From NCBI RefSeq assembly GCF_032341995.1, contig NZ_CP135438.1:930001-994000 (forward strand): a stretch of DNA of 64,000 nucleotides, given 5' to 3'. How positions within the stretch are numbered: position 1 is the stretch's first letter; each line of letters opens with the position of its first letter. This DNA is from Domibacillus sp. DTU_2020_1001157_1_SI_ALB_TIR_016. GTDB lineage: Bacteria > Bacillota > Bacilli > Bacillales > Domibacillaceae. Position numbers and translations under genes: made by a program. The notes below the pieces were generated by a model. That model did no database searches. It saw only the letters and a program-made list of their open reading frames with translations, and was not told the DNA's origin. Below, in pieces: positions 50,994-61,061 of the stretch.

Positions 50994-51482
50994 GTATTTC
51001 CTTTTTTAAAATATAGATACTTTTTTAGAAAAATATTGTAATTTCAAACAAATCCTTGTACAATAAGCACAGTAATGAAACCGCTTTAAAACTCCTTTAT
51101 GTTTCCACTTAACCAGCTTTCTATCATTTCTCATAGCTGGGCTTATAGATGTATCTTAGGCATTCTAATGCAATCCAGGTACATCCCTGTAAAATATAAA
51201 ACTATTCTTTAACCAGTATTTTATCCAAACGATTTTTTAATAGGGAATTATGCTAAGAAGGAACCAGCCCATAGGGTGAGTTCTTTTTGGTCATGCTCTA
51301 TTTGCTTGTCGACTTATCAGAATATATAAAATATTTTGTCTACTTTTGTCGAATGTAGAGGTGTCGAATGTAGAGGTGTAGAAATCTATTAAGTGGAGCT
51401 TAACAAGGTGATACGCGGAACCCAGCTAACTTGCATACTAGGTCAAAATGAATATATAGAAGAGAAAAGGAGATGGAGCAAC
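50994..51482. other. Gene-less region before glgC
   Basis: A hairpin GAAC..CCC-ATAG-GGG..GTTC followed by TTTTT lies at about 51262-51289. A direct duplication GTCGAATGTAGAGGTGT occurs at 51347-51379 (two units in tandem). The frame open from 51393 to the glgC start has no separate signal. Confidence 0.4.
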
Positions 51483-52637
51483 ATGACAAAACAAAAATGC
51501 GTTGCCATGCTTTTGGCGGGAGGACAAGGAAGCAGATTAAAAGAACTGACAGAAAATCTGGCAAAACCAGCAGTGCCATTCGGCGGGAAATACCGGATTA
51601 TTGATTTTCCATTGTCAAACTGTGCTCACTCAAGTATCCAAACGGTTGGCGTTCTAACGCAGTACCAGCCTCTTGTTTTAAACTCTTATATCGGAAATGG
51701 CCGGGCATGGGATTTAGACCGCAGCAGCGGGGGAGTCACGGTTTTGCCGCCTTATGCTAGTGCTTCAGAAATCAATTGGTATACGGGTACAGCGAGTGCC
51801 ATTTATCAGAACTTCAACTATCTCCAGCAATATGATCCGGAACATGTACTCATTTTATCCGGTGATCACATTTATAAAATGAACTACGATTTAATGCTAG
51901 ACTACCATATTAAACAAAAAGCAGATGTAACCATTTCTGTGATTGAAGTGCCATGGAGCGAAGCAAGCCGCTTTGGTATTATGAATACAGACGAAAACTA
52001 CAAGGTTACGCGCTTTGATGAAAAGCCAAAGAAACCGGAAAGTAACCTGGCTTCAATGGGCATTTATATCTTTAAATGGTCTGTTTTAAAGAAATATCTG
52101 GAACAGGATGCAAGCAATCCGGATTCTTCTAATGACTTCGGAAAAGACGTAATTCCAGCCATGCTTGAAGATCAGCAAAAACTAGTTGCTTATCCGTTTA
52201 AAGGCTATTGGAAAGACGTAGGCACAATCGAAAGCCTTTGGGAAGCCCATATGGATTTGCTAAGCGATGAAAATGAGCTGAATCTGCATGATCGTTCCTG
52301 GCCTATTTACTCGGCCAACAAGAGCCTGCCGCCGCAGGTAACAGGGAAAAATGCCTGCGTTAAGCATTCCATCTTAAATGAAGGATGTATCATTGACGGC
52401 GAAGTTCAATTCTCTGTCGTATCTCAGAATGTAACCGTTGATGCAAAAGCGGTTGTGAAAGATTCAGTGGTGATGCCAAATGCGTACATAGGAAAAGGTG
52501 CGTTTATTGAGCGGGCAATCGTGATGGAAAACGTTGAAGTGCCGGAAAACATGGTGATTCGGAATGAATCAGCGGACATCTTGCTGATCACAAAGGATTT
52601 TGTGGCGGCCCATGCAAAAGAGTCACTTAACGTCTAA
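51483..52637 (+). CDS. glgC: Glucose-1-phosphate adenylyltransferase
   Basis: 384 residues from ATG 51483 (AAAAGGAGATGG upstream; thirty further codons are open but unsupported). Nucleotidyl-transferase domain with [61 protein letters not shown] and [12 protein letters not shown]-terminal left-handed beta helix. It makes ADP-glucose for glycogen. In Bacillus the gene is usually glgB-C-D-A-P; here no other glycogen gene follows, so it is an orphan. Its product may feed glycogen or trehalose enzymes encoded elsewhere. Confidence 0.93.
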   Translation: MTKQKCVAMLLAGGQGSRLKELTENLAKPAVPFGGKYRIIDFPLSNCAHSSIQTVGVLTQYQPLVLNSYIGNGRAWDLDRSSGGVTVLPPYASASEINWYTGTASAIYQNFNYLQQYDPEHVLILSGDHIYKMNYDLMLDYHIKQKADVTISVIEVPWSEASRFGIMNTDENYKVTRFDEKPKKPESNLASMGIYIFKWSVLKKYLEQDASNPDSSNDFGKDVIPAMLEDQQKLVAYPFKGYWKDVGTIESLWEAHMDLLSDENELNLHDRSWPIYSANKSLPPQVTGKNACVKHSILNEGCIIDGEVQFSVVSQNVTVDAKAVVKDSVVMPNAYIGKGAFIERAIVMENVEVPENMVIRNESADILLITKDFVAAHAKESLNV

Positions 52638-52871
52638 GCGTAATTGAGCGCAGGCATCTTGAGGGGAGCCGGCTTTCTAGCGTATGGAATGGAAAGTTCT
52701 GTCCGAGCATTTTGGTAGAATTGCTGGCTGAATCATGATACATTCAACAGTATCTTTTCGTCCAATGAAATGAAGTTCTATGTTTCATTGGGTGTATTAG
52801 GACAATCTTACAAAAGTATCGGAAGCAAACATATAAAAGCTGGTTTCGTTTGGTGAGAAAGGATGACAAAG

Positions 52872-53051
52872 ATGGCAAAGAAGGTAGCGGAAGTAGGCAG
52901 CATCATTGAATTCCACAATGGAATCAAAGGTGTCGTTCAAAAAGTGAATGAAAACTCGGTTATTGTGGCGATTACGGAAAATCAAACGCCACTTGAATAT
53001 GAAGGAAACCGCACGGTGGTTAATCATAAAAGGTACACAGTTGTTTCTTAA
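52872..53051 (+). CDS. DUF2187 (YkvS-like) small protein
   Basis: 59 residues from ATG 52872; GAAAGGATG six bases upstream decides this start over ATG 52863. Sequence AKKVAEVGSIIEFHNGIKGV then VQKVNENSVIVAITE and NRTVVNHKRYTVV is a KOW/SH3-like small barrel typical of DUF2187, conserved in Bacillaceae. Function unknown. It is closed by a perfect terminator. Confidence 0.88.
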   Translation: MAKKVAEVGSIIEFHNGIKGVVQKVNENSVIVAITENQTPLEYEGNRTVVNHKRYTVVS

Positions 53052-53057
53052 TAATGA

Positions 53058-53100
53058 AAAAGGGCAAACAGACTTCAATGTCTGTTTGCCCTTTTGTTTT
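53058..53100 (+). terminator. Perfect 16-bp terminator
   Basis: AAAAGGGCAAACAGAC (53058-53073) and GTCTGTTTGCCCTTTT (53080-53095), 6-base loop, then GTTTT. Confidence 0.88.
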
Positions 53101-53211
53101 TTGTAGAATACTCATTGATTAGTATCTAATAATCCTATCTTAAAAAAGGCTTTAAGGGAGCTTTTTACGGTAAAACACGGATGATTATCAAAGGAGGAAA
53201 TACTAGAACAG

Positions 53212-53502
53212 TTATCTTTCTTTCCAGTCATCTATGATGGATTCCACTTGCTTTTTGTCCACGATATTAACCGCAAAATAAACAATATCCTTATATGTCA
53301 TCTTCCGGATGGGATTTTGAGCCGCGTTATGCAGGTCTCTCAAAACGATGATATCCGGCAGGGTAAAAGCCACTAAGATAATGCTCTTTTTTCCGCTTAC
53401 GCCCCAGGTGCCTCTTGTACCCAAAACAAGAGGCAGGGGATCCTGTCGGTTTCTAACATAATCATATACCCATTCTTGTTCGCTTAGCGCTTTTTTATTC
53501 AC
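53212..53502 (-). CDS. Conserved-looking hypothetical protein (96 residues)
   Basis: Soluble protein: NKKALSEQEWVYDYVRNRQD, PLPLVLGTRGTWGVSGKKSI, ILVAFTLPDIIVLRDLHNAA and KDIVYFAVNIVDKKQVESII. Balanced composition and an ordered alpha/beta pattern support a real gene. The start is GTG 53502 with AAAGGGAAG about twelve bases away, which is rather far. I do not recognise the family. It stands alone, convergent with the DUF2187 gene. Confidence 0.6.
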   Translation of the reverse strand: MNKKALSEQEWVYDYVRNRQDPLPLVLGTRGTWGVSGKKSIILVAFTLPDIIVLRDLHNAAQNPIRKMTYKDIVYFAVNIVDKKQVESIIDDWKER

Positions 53503-54159
53503 AAAGATCGTCTTCCCTTTATTTAAACTACGTTCATACGGTTATATATTTATTATGAAGAGAAAATGGAAACTTATGCGGGGCCAACATACAAAGGATG
53601 ATTCTTGCAATAAGCCGAAGTTGGTTATTGTGGGAAATTTGTTTTTTAGTAGTGATTTTCTTCTTTTAAAAAAGAACTGACTATGAAGAGAAGGAAGATA
53701 TAGATGTAACAACATATTTTTATAAGAAGTAGATGGATATACGCGTGTAGATGCATATACAAAATATGAGGTTGTGTTTAAGAACAATAAAGGGTGATAT
53801 GAAGCTGCTGTTGTTTTATCCTAATACTTTTCGTACAAACATCTCAACTCCAATATATCTAAACAATTTTGCAGGCAGGTTTCCCGCCTGGCTTTTTTTC
53901 TTTTTTAGAGAAGATTTTTCGTCATTGTGGCTTGAAAATGTACAAAGTAGTCGTCAAAGGATAAATACAAAAACGCTTTCTCACTTTACTATTTGAATTA
54001 GAAAGGAAAGACGCCGGTGAAAACGATCGGTAATTATTGATGGCGATTACCTAGTAATCGCTTTATACAGAAAGGGGCAGTGACAAGAAATAAGAAGAAA
54101 AGTCATCCTTGTTTAGTAAGCGCTTTCTTTGAGGATTTATTATAGGGAGGGGATTTTAA
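53503..54159. other. Intergenic region with catabolite control signals
   Basis: No supported gene. It holds a terminator-type hairpin at about 53872-53900 (CAGGCAGG/CCCGCCTG then T7), a dyad GCGATTAC-CTA-GTAATCGC (54043-54061) and a CcpA-type site at 54116-54127, all upstream of the sugar-binding protein gene. Confidence 0.45.
54043..54127 (+). promoter_or_regulatory. Dyad and cre-like site before the sugar-binding protein
   Basis: GCGATTAC (54043-54050), 3 bases, GTAATCGC (54054-54061) is a perfect dyad suited to a LacI- or GntR-type dimer. GTAAGCGCTTTC (54116-54127) matches the core of the catabolite-responsive element. Both are in the 5' region of 54160. Confidence 0.55.
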
Positions 54160-55095
54160 ATGAAAACAACGAGTAAATGGATCATGATTTTTATTTTATT
54201 ATTGTCAGTTGGACTAGCAGGATGTAGTGGGGAAGACAGCAATAAAAAAGTAATCGGTATTTCCCTGCAGAACTTTAGTGATGAATTCCGTACCTATATT
54301 ATTGATGCGATGGAAGAAGAACAAAAAAAGCATCCTGATATTGAATTTGTATACGCAGATGCTCAAAACGACAGTTCGACTCAAAAAGGGGATATTGAAA
54401 ACTTTGTTGCGCGCGGCGTAGATGCCATTATTTTCACGCCAGTTGATACCGTCGCGGCCATGGATATTGTCAATATGGTCAATGAGGCAGACATTCCGTT
54501 GATTGTACTAAACCAGACATTTGATGGTGCTGACAAAGCAGCTGCTTATGTAGGGTCTGAATCGATTGAATCTGGCATTTTGCAAATGGAAGAAGTCGCA
54601 AAACTGTTGAATGGAAAAGGAAATATCGCCATTATGGATGGTACACTGGGCCATGAAGCACAAATTAAGCGGACAGAAGGAAATATGCAGATTATTAAAG
54701 AACATCCAGACATGAAAGTAGTCAAACAAGGATCCGCAAACTGGTCACGTCCGGAAGGTATGGACTTAATGGAAAACTGGATGCAGTCAAGCAAGATTGA
54801 TGCGGTCGTCGCTAATAATGATGAAATGGCGATTGGTGCCATTATGGCGTTGGAATCGGAAGGAAAACTCAAGGATACCGTAGTAGCAGGCATTGATGCC
54901 ACACCAGCAGCCCTGGATATGATGAAAGAAGGAAAATTAAAGGTTACCGTTTTCCAGGATGCGGCCGGGCAGGGAAAAGCGAGTATTGAAACAGCTGTTA
55001 AAGCGGCAAATGGAGAAGAAGTAGAAGATGCGATCATTCCGTATCAGCTGGTGACCCCGGAAAACGTGGATGAATTTGCGGCTAAGTACGAGTAA
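54160..55095 (+). CDS. Sugar ABC transporter substrate-binding lipoprotein (ribose/inositol type)
   Basis: 311 residues. Signal peptide with lipobox LAGC (Cys at about residue 22), then a periplasmic-binding-protein fold type I: VIGISLQNFSDEFRTYIIDA, FVARGVDAIIFTPVDTVAAM, IPLIVLNQTFDGADKAAAYV, VVANNDEMAIGAIMALESEG and VAGIDATPAALDMMKEGKLK. Closest in pattern to ribose- and inositol-binding proteins. No permease or ATPase gene follows; a terminator at 55182 ends the unit, so it serves a transporter or sensor kinase encoded elsewhere. AGGGAGGGG precedes ATG 54160. Confidence 0.9.
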   Translation: MKTTSKWIMIFILLLSVGLAGCSGEDSNKKVIGISLQNFSDEFRTYIIDAMEEEQKKHPDIEFVYADAQNDSSTQKGDIENFVARGVDAIIFTPVDTVAAMDIVNMVNEADIPLIVLNQTFDGADKAAAYVGSESIESGILQMEEVAKLLNGKGNIAIMDGTLGHEAQIKRTEGNMQIIKEHPDMKVVKQGSANWSRPEGMDLMENWMQSSKIDAVVANNDEMAIGAIMALESEGKLKDTVVAGIDATPAALDMMKEGKLKVTVFQDAAGQGKASIETAVKAANGEEVEDAIIPYQLVTPENVDEFAAKYE

Positions 55096-55181
55096 AGCAT
55101 CCATGTTCCTGAGAAGGAAGAAAGGGCTCTGGCAGTAATGAATTTGAATCGCCAACGCAAAGAAATATAATGAGTGTTCCA

Positions 55182-55222
55182 AAACAAAAGCTTCTGCTTA
55201 GGCAGAGGCTTTTGTTTGTTTT
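55182..55222 (+). terminator. Strong terminator
   Basis: AAACAAAAGCTTCTGC (55182-55197) and GCAGAGGCTTTTGTTT (55202-55217), one G-U, then GTTTT. Confidence 0.82.
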
Positions 55223-55299
55223 GAAACAACTAAATATAAACTGCAATTGCTGGTTTAAATAAAGTTTAGTCACTTTACTCACTACAACCAGAATGACCA

Positions 55300-55515
55300 T
55301 TATTTTATAGGCACACAGATTTCGCAAATACTATTGGAAATAATTTTCTTGATGTACCTTTCAAATCCAGGCCGACCGTCAATCTGATAACTGCGGTTTG
55401 ACAGCTCAGAAAAGGTGTTATTCCATGCTTTTTGAATGTCTTCTGTTGTGCATTTCACTTCATGAATAGCGTATTTTCCACCGAAGAATTCGCCTTCGTT
55501 GACTTTCAGTGGCAA
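55300..55515 (-). pseudogene. Fragment of a GyrI-like/AraC effector-binding domain protein
   Basis: About 71 codons: NEGEFFGGKYAIHEVKCTTE, DIQKAWNNTFSELSNRSYQI, DGRPGFERYIKKI and SICEICVPIK. This is the C-terminal half of the effector-binding domain found behind AraC helices (for example B. subtilis YdeE). The upstream half and any DNA-binding part are missing; no ribosome site is seen. Confidence 0.6.
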
Positions 55516-56052
55516 TATTTACTGCAGTTTGGATGTTAGCATGATATAAAAATATAATCATTTAGTTTTTTAAAATAAAAGCACTATATGCAAAATACAA
55601 AAAACGTATGCAGATCCGATAAAGTGGCAGGCTGAGCAAACAATAAGCATTTAAGACTGAAAAAATGATCAATCTTTCTAAAAATTAAACTGAAATTTGC
55701 TTGGCAAGTATCCATTTGAATCAATTTTTTTAGATAGATTCAGTGAGAATGTCCTTAAAGTACAATGAAAAGACCTTATAGTGTAAATACATATTTTCTT
55801 TCCTGTCCTATAATTACGAATATAAGCAATAAGATCTTTCTTATTTTTGTACAAAATGATAACGATTTCATCGTTGAGTTTGACTGAGAAAGAGCTAGTT
55901 TTAAAAGGGAAGGCTGAAAATTCAATGAAACGATTTTCAAGTGAGAGAAGACCTTAAAAGTTAAAAGGATCGACTTGAGCTTGTCTTCTTTTTACAGAGA
56001 AGATTCTTTCCCTTCGTATGAATCTTACTAAATATATAGGAGGAATTTAAAG
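55516..56052. other. Intergenic region before the isomerase gene
   Basis: No gene. AATGAAACGATTTTCAAG (55923-55940) is a short imperfect dyad that may be a regulator site. A long-loop stem, AGAAGAC ... GTCTTCTTTTT (about 55948-55993), lies 60 bases before the gene and may be an attenuator or terminator. Confidence 0.35.
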
Positions 56053-57027
56053 ATGATGAAAACAGGATTAGTGACAGATATTTTGGGATACATGCCGTTC
56101 GAGAAAATGCTAGATACGTGCGTAGAGTTAGGGATTGAATCACTGGAGCTTGGATGCGGCAATTGGTCAAAAGCCCCACATGTAAATCTTGGTGAGTTAT
56201 TAGAAAGCGCTGTCAAACGTGAGCAGTTCATGGATGCCATACAAAAACGCGGCCTCAGTATTGCTGCGCTGAACTGCTCAGGCAATCAGCTGAACCCGTC
56301 GGAAGAAGGCACATTACATAAAGCGGGCGTTGAAAAAACCTTTCAGCTTGCTGGCCTTTTAGGGGTTGAAACCGTAGTAATGATGTCCGGATGCCCGGGC
56401 GGGGGACCGAATGATCAAACACCAAACTGGATCACACACCCGATCCTGCCGCAGCATTTTAACATGCTTGACTGGCAGTGGAATGAAGTAGCGCTTCCTT
56501 ACTGGGAGAAAGCGGTGAAATCAGCGAAAGAATACGGCGTTCAGAAAATTGCCATTGAAAACCTTGGCTACAACCTCGTTCATAACGCAGAAACATTGTT
56601 GAAGCTGCGTAAGGAAGTCGGCAGCATGGTCGGTATGAACCTTGATCCGAGCCACTTGTTCTGGATGGGCGGCGACCCTATTGCGGCAGCACGGACGCTT
56701 GGAGACGCAATCTACCATGTTCATGCGAAGGATGTACGATTAGAGCGCGGAATTGTGGATGCACAGGGATTGATTGATGTGAAGCCAATGGAAAGCTTTG
56801 CGTCCCGTTCATGGAACTATGTAGCGCTTGGCTACGGGCACGATGCAGCTTATTGGAAAGAATTCTTCACGGTTGTGAAGATGACTGGATACGAAGGACC
56901 GGTCGTGCTTGAAATGGAAGATTTAACGATGGAGCCGCTGACAGGTGTGAAAAAATCAATGGATATATTGAAAGAAACATTGCCAAGAGACTTCGAAACA
57001 AAACTACGTACGGTACTTGTTAACTGA
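56053..57027 (+). CDS. TIM-barrel sugar phosphate isomerase/epimerase (IolE/IolH-like)
   Basis: 324 residues, AP-endonuclease-2-like barrel: LGYMPFEKMLDTCVELGIES, LELGCGNWSKAPH, GLSIAALNCSGNQLNP, VVMMSGCPGGGP, KIAIENLGYNLVHNAETLLK (metal-ligand Glu), GMNLDPSHLFWMGGDP and IYHVHAKDVRLE (metal-ligand His). Enzymes of this class isomerise or dehydrate keto-inositols and related sugars. ATAGGAGGA lies before ATG 56053/56056. It is 68 bases upstream of an IolT-like transporter gene and within a polyol catabolic region; the precise step cannot be fixed. Confidence 0.86.
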   Translation: MMKTGLVTDILGYMPFEKMLDTCVELGIESLELGCGNWSKAPHVNLGELLESAVKREQFMDAIQKRGLSIAALNCSGNQLNPSEEGTLHKAGVEKTFQLAGLLGVETVVMMSGCPGGGPNDQTPNWITHPILPQHFNMLDWQWNEVALPYWEKAVKSAKEYGVQKIAIENLGYNLVHNAETLLKLRKEVGSMVGMNLDPSHLFWMGGDPIAAARTLGDAIYHVHAKDVRLERGIVDAQGLIDVKPMESFASRSWNYVALGYGHDAAYWKEFFTVVKMTGYEGPVVLEMEDLTMEPLTGVKKSMDILKETLPRDFETKLRTVLVN

Positions 57028-57094
57028 TCTATAGGCACAGAAAAAGGATTATGACGGCCACGGAAAAGCATTACACTTGAAGGGAGAGATTTAC

Positions 57095-58507
57095 ATGAGT
57101 GAACAGAGAAATCAGAAGTCGTTTTTAACTACTATCATTGTTATTTCTACGTTCGGCGGGCTTCTCTTCGGATACGATACCGGAGTGATCAATGGTGCTT
57201 TGCCTTTCATGTCTGAAGCGCTTGGGCTTAACTCATTTACGGAAGGTGTTGTCGCAAGCTCTCTGCTTTTTGGGGCTGCATTAGGTGCCGTAGTGGGCGG
57301 CAGGCTGTCTGACTACAATGGGCGCCGAAAAAATATTTTATACCTGGCCGTATTCTTCTTTATTGGGGCTCTGGGATGTACACTTGCTCCTAACGTCACG
57401 GCCATGGTCATTTTTCGCTTCTTGTTAGGGCTTGCCGTTGGTGGTGCATCGGTAACCGTTCCGACTTATTTAGCAGAAATCTCTCCGGTGGAGAGCAGGG
57501 GGCGAATGGTGACGCAAAACGAATTGATGATCGTTGGCGGTCAGCTGCTGGCTTTTGTCTGCAATGCTGTCCTGGGCAATATGATGTCTGACAACATTCA
57601 CGTTTGGCGTTACATGCTTGCCATCGCAGCACTGCCAGCTGTATTTCTGTTTGTTGGGATGATCAAAATGCCAGAGAGTCCTCGCTGGCTTTTTTCAAAA
57701 GGGAAAGACGAAGAAGCTCTGGCGGTTCTTCGAAAAATACGTACAGAAGAGCAGGCACAAGCAGAGTTTAACAAAATCAAGGGTACGGTTTTGAACGAAG
57801 CAAAAGTGAAACAAGCAGCATTGCAAGATTTGGCTGTTCCATGGATACGCCGTATCGTTTTCCTTGGAATTGGTATTGCCGTTGTACAGCAAATTACCGG
57901 TGTTAACTCGATTATGTATTACGGTACTGAAATCCTGAAAGATGCAGGCTTTCAAACAGAAGCAGCTCTAATAGCCAACATTGCTAATGGTTTAATTTCG
58001 GTGATTGCTGTTTGTGTAGGGATCGTACTTCTCGGCAAAGTACGGCGCAGACCGATGCTTTTAGTTGGACTTGCCGGCACTACGACTTCGTTGCTGCTGA
58101 TTGGGATCTTTTCCAACGTGCTCGATGGAAGCGGTGCACTTCCTTATGTGGTTCTTTCTTTGACTGTTACTTTTCTTGCGTTTATGCAGGGAGCTGTTGC
58201 CCCGGTCACATGGCTTATGCTTGCCGAAATATTCCCGTTACGTCTGAGAGGCCTGGGAATGGGGATCAGCGTATTTTGTTTATGGATCGCAAATTTCTTT
58301 ATTGGATTGACGTTTCCTGTGCTGCTCGAAAACATCGGCTTATCGACGACTTTCTTTTTCTTCACCGCCATGGGGCTTGCCGCCATCGCATTTGTGAAGA
58401 AGTTTTTACCTGAAACAAAAGACCGGACACTGGAAGAGCTGGAATTTTTTTTCCGTGCCCATCACACCACACGAATTCAAAAGAACACATCTGAAAAAGT
58501 CCTTTAA
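57095..58507 (+). CDS. Sugar-porter MFS symporter, IolT-like (inositol/polyol uptake)
   Basis: 470 residues from ATG 57095 (GAAGGGAG upstream; six further codons are open). 12 TM sugar-porter signatures: FGGLLFGYDTGVINGAL, GGRLSDYNGRRKN, RFLLGLAVGGASVTVPTYLA, ESPRWLFSKGK, QQITGVNSIMYYGTEIL and a final FLPETKDRTLEELE (PETKxxxLEE). It is close in pattern to IolT of B. subtilis, a proton symporter for myo-inositol and D-chiro-inositol. Neighbours on both sides fit polyol catabolism. Confidence 0.9.
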   Translation: MSEQRNQKSFLTTIIVISTFGGLLFGYDTGVINGALPFMSEALGLNSFTEGVVASSLLFGAALGAVVGGRLSDYNGRRKNILYLAVFFFIGALGCTLAPNVTAMVIFRFLLGLAVGGASVTVPTYLAEISPVESRGRMVTQNELMIVGGQLLAFVCNAVLGNMMSDNIHVWRYMLAIAALPAVFLFVGMIKMPESPRWLFSKGKDEEALAVLRKIRTEEQAQAEFNKIKGTVLNEAKVKQAALQDLAVPWIRRIVFLGIGIAVVQQITGVNSIMYYGTEILKDAGFQTEAALIANIANGLISVIAVCVGIVLLGKVRRRPMLLVGLAGTTTSLLLIGIFSNVLDGSGALPYVVLSLTVTFLAFMQGAVAPVTWLMLAEIFPLRLRGLGMGISVFCLWIANFFIGLTFPVLLENIGLSTTFFFFTAMGLAAIAFVKKFLPETKDRTLEELEFFFRAHHTTRIQKNTSEKVL

Positions 58508-58627
58508 CGACTATGCTCATTCGTATAGAATGGCTATAATCTAGTTTTTTGATTACTATCTTAATTTTTTAAAAAGTACTTATTGCTTTTTTCGTTTGAA
58601 ATCTGTTTATTGAGGGGGTTCTGCTTA

Positions 58628-59491
58628 ATGAATTTAAGTATGGCTGTTCGATCTTTGCAGCGTGGAGCTAATCTTTGTGAGGGAAAAGACCTTTCTATCC
58701 GCGTTCACTATTGGGGAGCTGACAGAAAGCATGTGGATACCCCTCTTCATAAACATTCATTTTTTGAAATTTGTTATGTAGTAGACGGCAGCGGTCTTTA
58801 CTTTGAAAATGGGCAGGATTTTCTTCTCGAAAAAGGAACGTTTTTCTGTTCCCGTCCCAACCAGCTCCATAAAATCTATGAAGGAAAGAATTTATACCTT
58901 TTATGGGCTGCCTTTGAAATAGAAAAAGAGAATACTTCACGGGAACAGCAGCTATTGTTTGAGGAACTAGCAAACGAGCAAAACGTTTACCTTCCTAATT
59001 CCGAAAACGAGCCAGCGGTACTGTTATGGAAGACCTTAATGAAACATGCTGAGCAGCAGTCTTCGTCAGAGGTTTTGAAAGCAATCAGCCTGTCTCTTAT
59101 GCTGTCCCTTCAGGCTTTGTTCTGTGGAGTACGGGATCACCAAAAGCCCCGGCCGTTTTATGACAATAAGGAGCAGATGATTGAGAAAGCCCAAAGATTT
59201 ATCCAGGATAATTTAGCCCAGCCGCTTTCTTTAAACGAGGTGGCCCGCTTTTTTCATATTTCTCCTCGTCATTTATCGCGTTTATTCAGTGAAATAACCG
59301 GTATGTCCTATACCTCTTATGTGCGGCAGGAAAGGGTAAGGGAAGCTTCTAAAAAAATCAGGTCTACAAACCGCTCAATCACATCGATTGCATACGAGTG
59401 CGGTTTCACTTCTGTTCATTATTTTTGCCGGGTTTTCCTGCAGGAAACAAGTATCACACCGGCTGAATACAGGAGACGAAACCAAGTTTGA
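58628..59491 (+). CDS. AraC-family transcriptional regulator
   Basis: 287 residues from ATG 58628 (GAGGGGG eight bases upstream). N-terminal cupin (about 20-130; TPLHKHSFFEICYVVDGSGL, NGQDFLLEKGTFFCSRPNQL HK with a space in the middle), C-terminal two-HTH DNA-binding domain (FIQDNLAQPLSLNEVARFFH, SPRHLSRLFSEITGM, SITSIAYECGFTSVHYFCRV, SITPAEYRRR). Such proteins activate sugar genes when the cupin binds a sugar. It lies between the transporter and dehydrogenase genes and probably activates them. Confidence 0.9.
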   Translation: MNLSMAVRSLQRGANLCEGKDLSIRVHYWGADRKHVDTPLHKHSFFEICYVVDGSGLYFENGQDFLLEKGTFFCSRPNQLHKIYEGKNLYLLWAAFEIEKENTSREQQLLFEELANEQNVYLPNSENEPAVLLWKTLMKHAEQQSSSEVLKAISLSLMLSLQALFCGVRDHQKPRPFYDNKEQMIEKAQRFIQDNLAQPLSLNEVARFFHISPRHLSRLFSEITGMSYTSYVRQERVREASKKIRSTNRSITSIAYECGFTSVHYFCRVFLQETSITPAEYRRRNQV

Positions 59492-59658
59492 GGAAAGTTC
59501 AAACGAAATGCAGTAAATCAGAGTCTTATAAAAAGTAAGCGTTTCAATATGTCTTAAAAGTACAACATCACGACTTGATAATCTAAATACAAAAATAAAC
59601 ACCGTTCTTATAATGAAATTGTAGAGTTTCGATATTGAATAGGCTTTCTTTTTAAGAA

Positions 59659-59673
59659 GAGAAAGCGCTCGCA
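59659..59673 (+). promoter_or_regulatory. Catabolite-responsive element-like site
   Basis: GAGAAAGCGCTCGCA matches the GNAANCGNWNNCW core of the CcpA site. It lies 46 bases before the dehydrogenase start at 59719, as a roadblock or repressor site for carbon catabolite control. Confidence 0.5.
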
Positions 59674-59718
59674 ACAAATGCCTGATATCATTTCTAAAAA
59701 TGGAGAGGAGTTTTCGAT

Positions 59719-60921
59719 ATGTTGAATGGTGAAAAAAAGATCGCAAGACCACTGCGCTGGGGAATGGTTGGGGGAGGACGGCTTGGACAAGTCGGCTATA
59801 AGCACCGTATTGGTGCCCTTCGTGATAATACCGCTTTTCAATTAGTAGCGGGCGCTTTTGATATTGATCCAGAACGCGGAAAAGATTTTGGCGTAAACCT
59901 GGGTGTAGAAGAAAACCGCTGCTACCCTGATTACCGCACGATGTTTGCGGAAGAAGCGAAAAGAGAAGACGGCTTAGAAGTCGTGTCTATCGCGACGCCA
60001 AACGGCACACATTATGAAATTACAAAAGCAGCGCTCGAAGCAGGCCTTCATGTAATCTGCGAAAAACCGTTGTTCTTCACGTCAGTGGAAGGGGAAGAAA
60101 TCAAGCAGCTTGCCGAACAGCAGGGCAAAATCGTAGGCGTTACATACGGATTCTCAGGCAACCAGCTGCTGCTTCAGATGCGTGCGATGATCGAGCAGGG
60201 CAAAATCGGCGACATCCGCATGGTAGAACTGCAGTATACGCACGGCTTTAGCGCCACAGACGAAGCCGATAAATTCAGCGATGCACAAAAGTGGCGGGTG
60301 GACCCGAAGATTGCTGGACCGACCTTTGTTCTAGGCGACCTTTCGACCCACACGTATTACATGTCACAGCTTATCATGCCGAACATGAAGATTAAGAAGC
60401 TGCTTTGCGACCGCCAGAGCTTTATCAGCAGCCGGGCGCCGCTGGAAGACAATGCTTACGTCATGATGCATTATGAAAACGGGGCGGTAGGCAGACTATG
60501 GACATCTTCTGTCGATGCAGGCTGCATGGACGGACACCGCATCCGCATCGTTGGCTCAAAAGCAAGCCTGGAGTGGTGGGACAGCAAGCCGAATGAACTT
60601 CGTTATGAAGTGCAGGGTGAGCCGATTCAGACACTGATCCGCGCCATGCCTTACCTGGATGAAAGCTGCAACGCCGATGAGCGTCTAGGTGCTTTGCATA
60701 TGGAAGGGCTGTCTGAGTCGTGGTCCAATATCTACCTTAAATTTGCGATAGCAATGGATGCGAAAAACCGCGGCGATGAAGAAACAGTAAAAAATCTAGT
60801 GTATCCGGACATTGACGCTGGAATCGACGGCATCCGCTGGATTGAAAACTGTGTTCGTTCTGCGGAAAACGGTTCTACATGGGTCGATTATGCTGACCAG
60901 CCGGCTTTAAACCTAAATTAA
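59719..60921 (+). CDS. Gfo/Idh/MocA-family NAD(P)-dependent dehydrogenase
   Basis: 400 residues. N-terminal Rossmann motif LRWGMVGGGRLGQVGYKHRI, VVSIATPNGTHYEITKAALE, then HVICEKPLFFTSVEGEEIKQ (EKP with the catalytic Lys) and DLSTHTYYMSQLIMPNMKIK (His in the active site). Family members oxidise inositols, glucose or other sugars. It is distinct from the IolG-like protein at 62421, longer by 60 residues, and nearer in pattern to the scyllo-inositol dehydrogenase/oxidoreductase group. GGAGAGGAG precedes ATG 59719; a cre-like site is just upstream. Confidence 0.88.
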   Translation: MLNGEKKIARPLRWGMVGGGRLGQVGYKHRIGALRDNTAFQLVAGAFDIDPERGKDFGVNLGVEENRCYPDYRTMFAEEAKREDGLEVVSIATPNGTHYEITKAALEAGLHVICEKPLFFTSVEGEEIKQLAEQQGKIVGVTYGFSGNQLLLQMRAMIEQGKIGDIRMVELQYTHGFSATDEADKFSDAQKWRVDPKIAGPTFVLGDLSTHTYYMSQLIMPNMKIKKLLCDRQSFISSRAPLEDNAYVMMHYENGAVGRLWTSSVDAGCMDGHRIRIVGSKASLEWWDSKPNELRYEVQGEPIQTLIRAMPYLDESCNADERLGALHMEGLSESWSNIYLKFAIAMDAKNRGDEETVKNLVYPDIDAGIDGIRWIENCVRSAENGSTWVDYADQPALNLN

Positions 60922-61061
60922 GTTACAAAAATGTTGAAAGCCGGTTAAATCAGATTGCGATTATAGAAAAGTGAAAAAGAACCAATGAGTATCCTTACGA
61001 TAATATGGATGTCTGGATTTGTTTTTTAACGGCTTTTTTGTTCTTGGTTAGCTTAAGTAAT

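Noticed and set aside
55923..55940. AATGAAACGATTTTCAAG as a CcpA site
   Set aside because: The central CG is shifted by one base against the cre consensus; only a loose resemblance remains.
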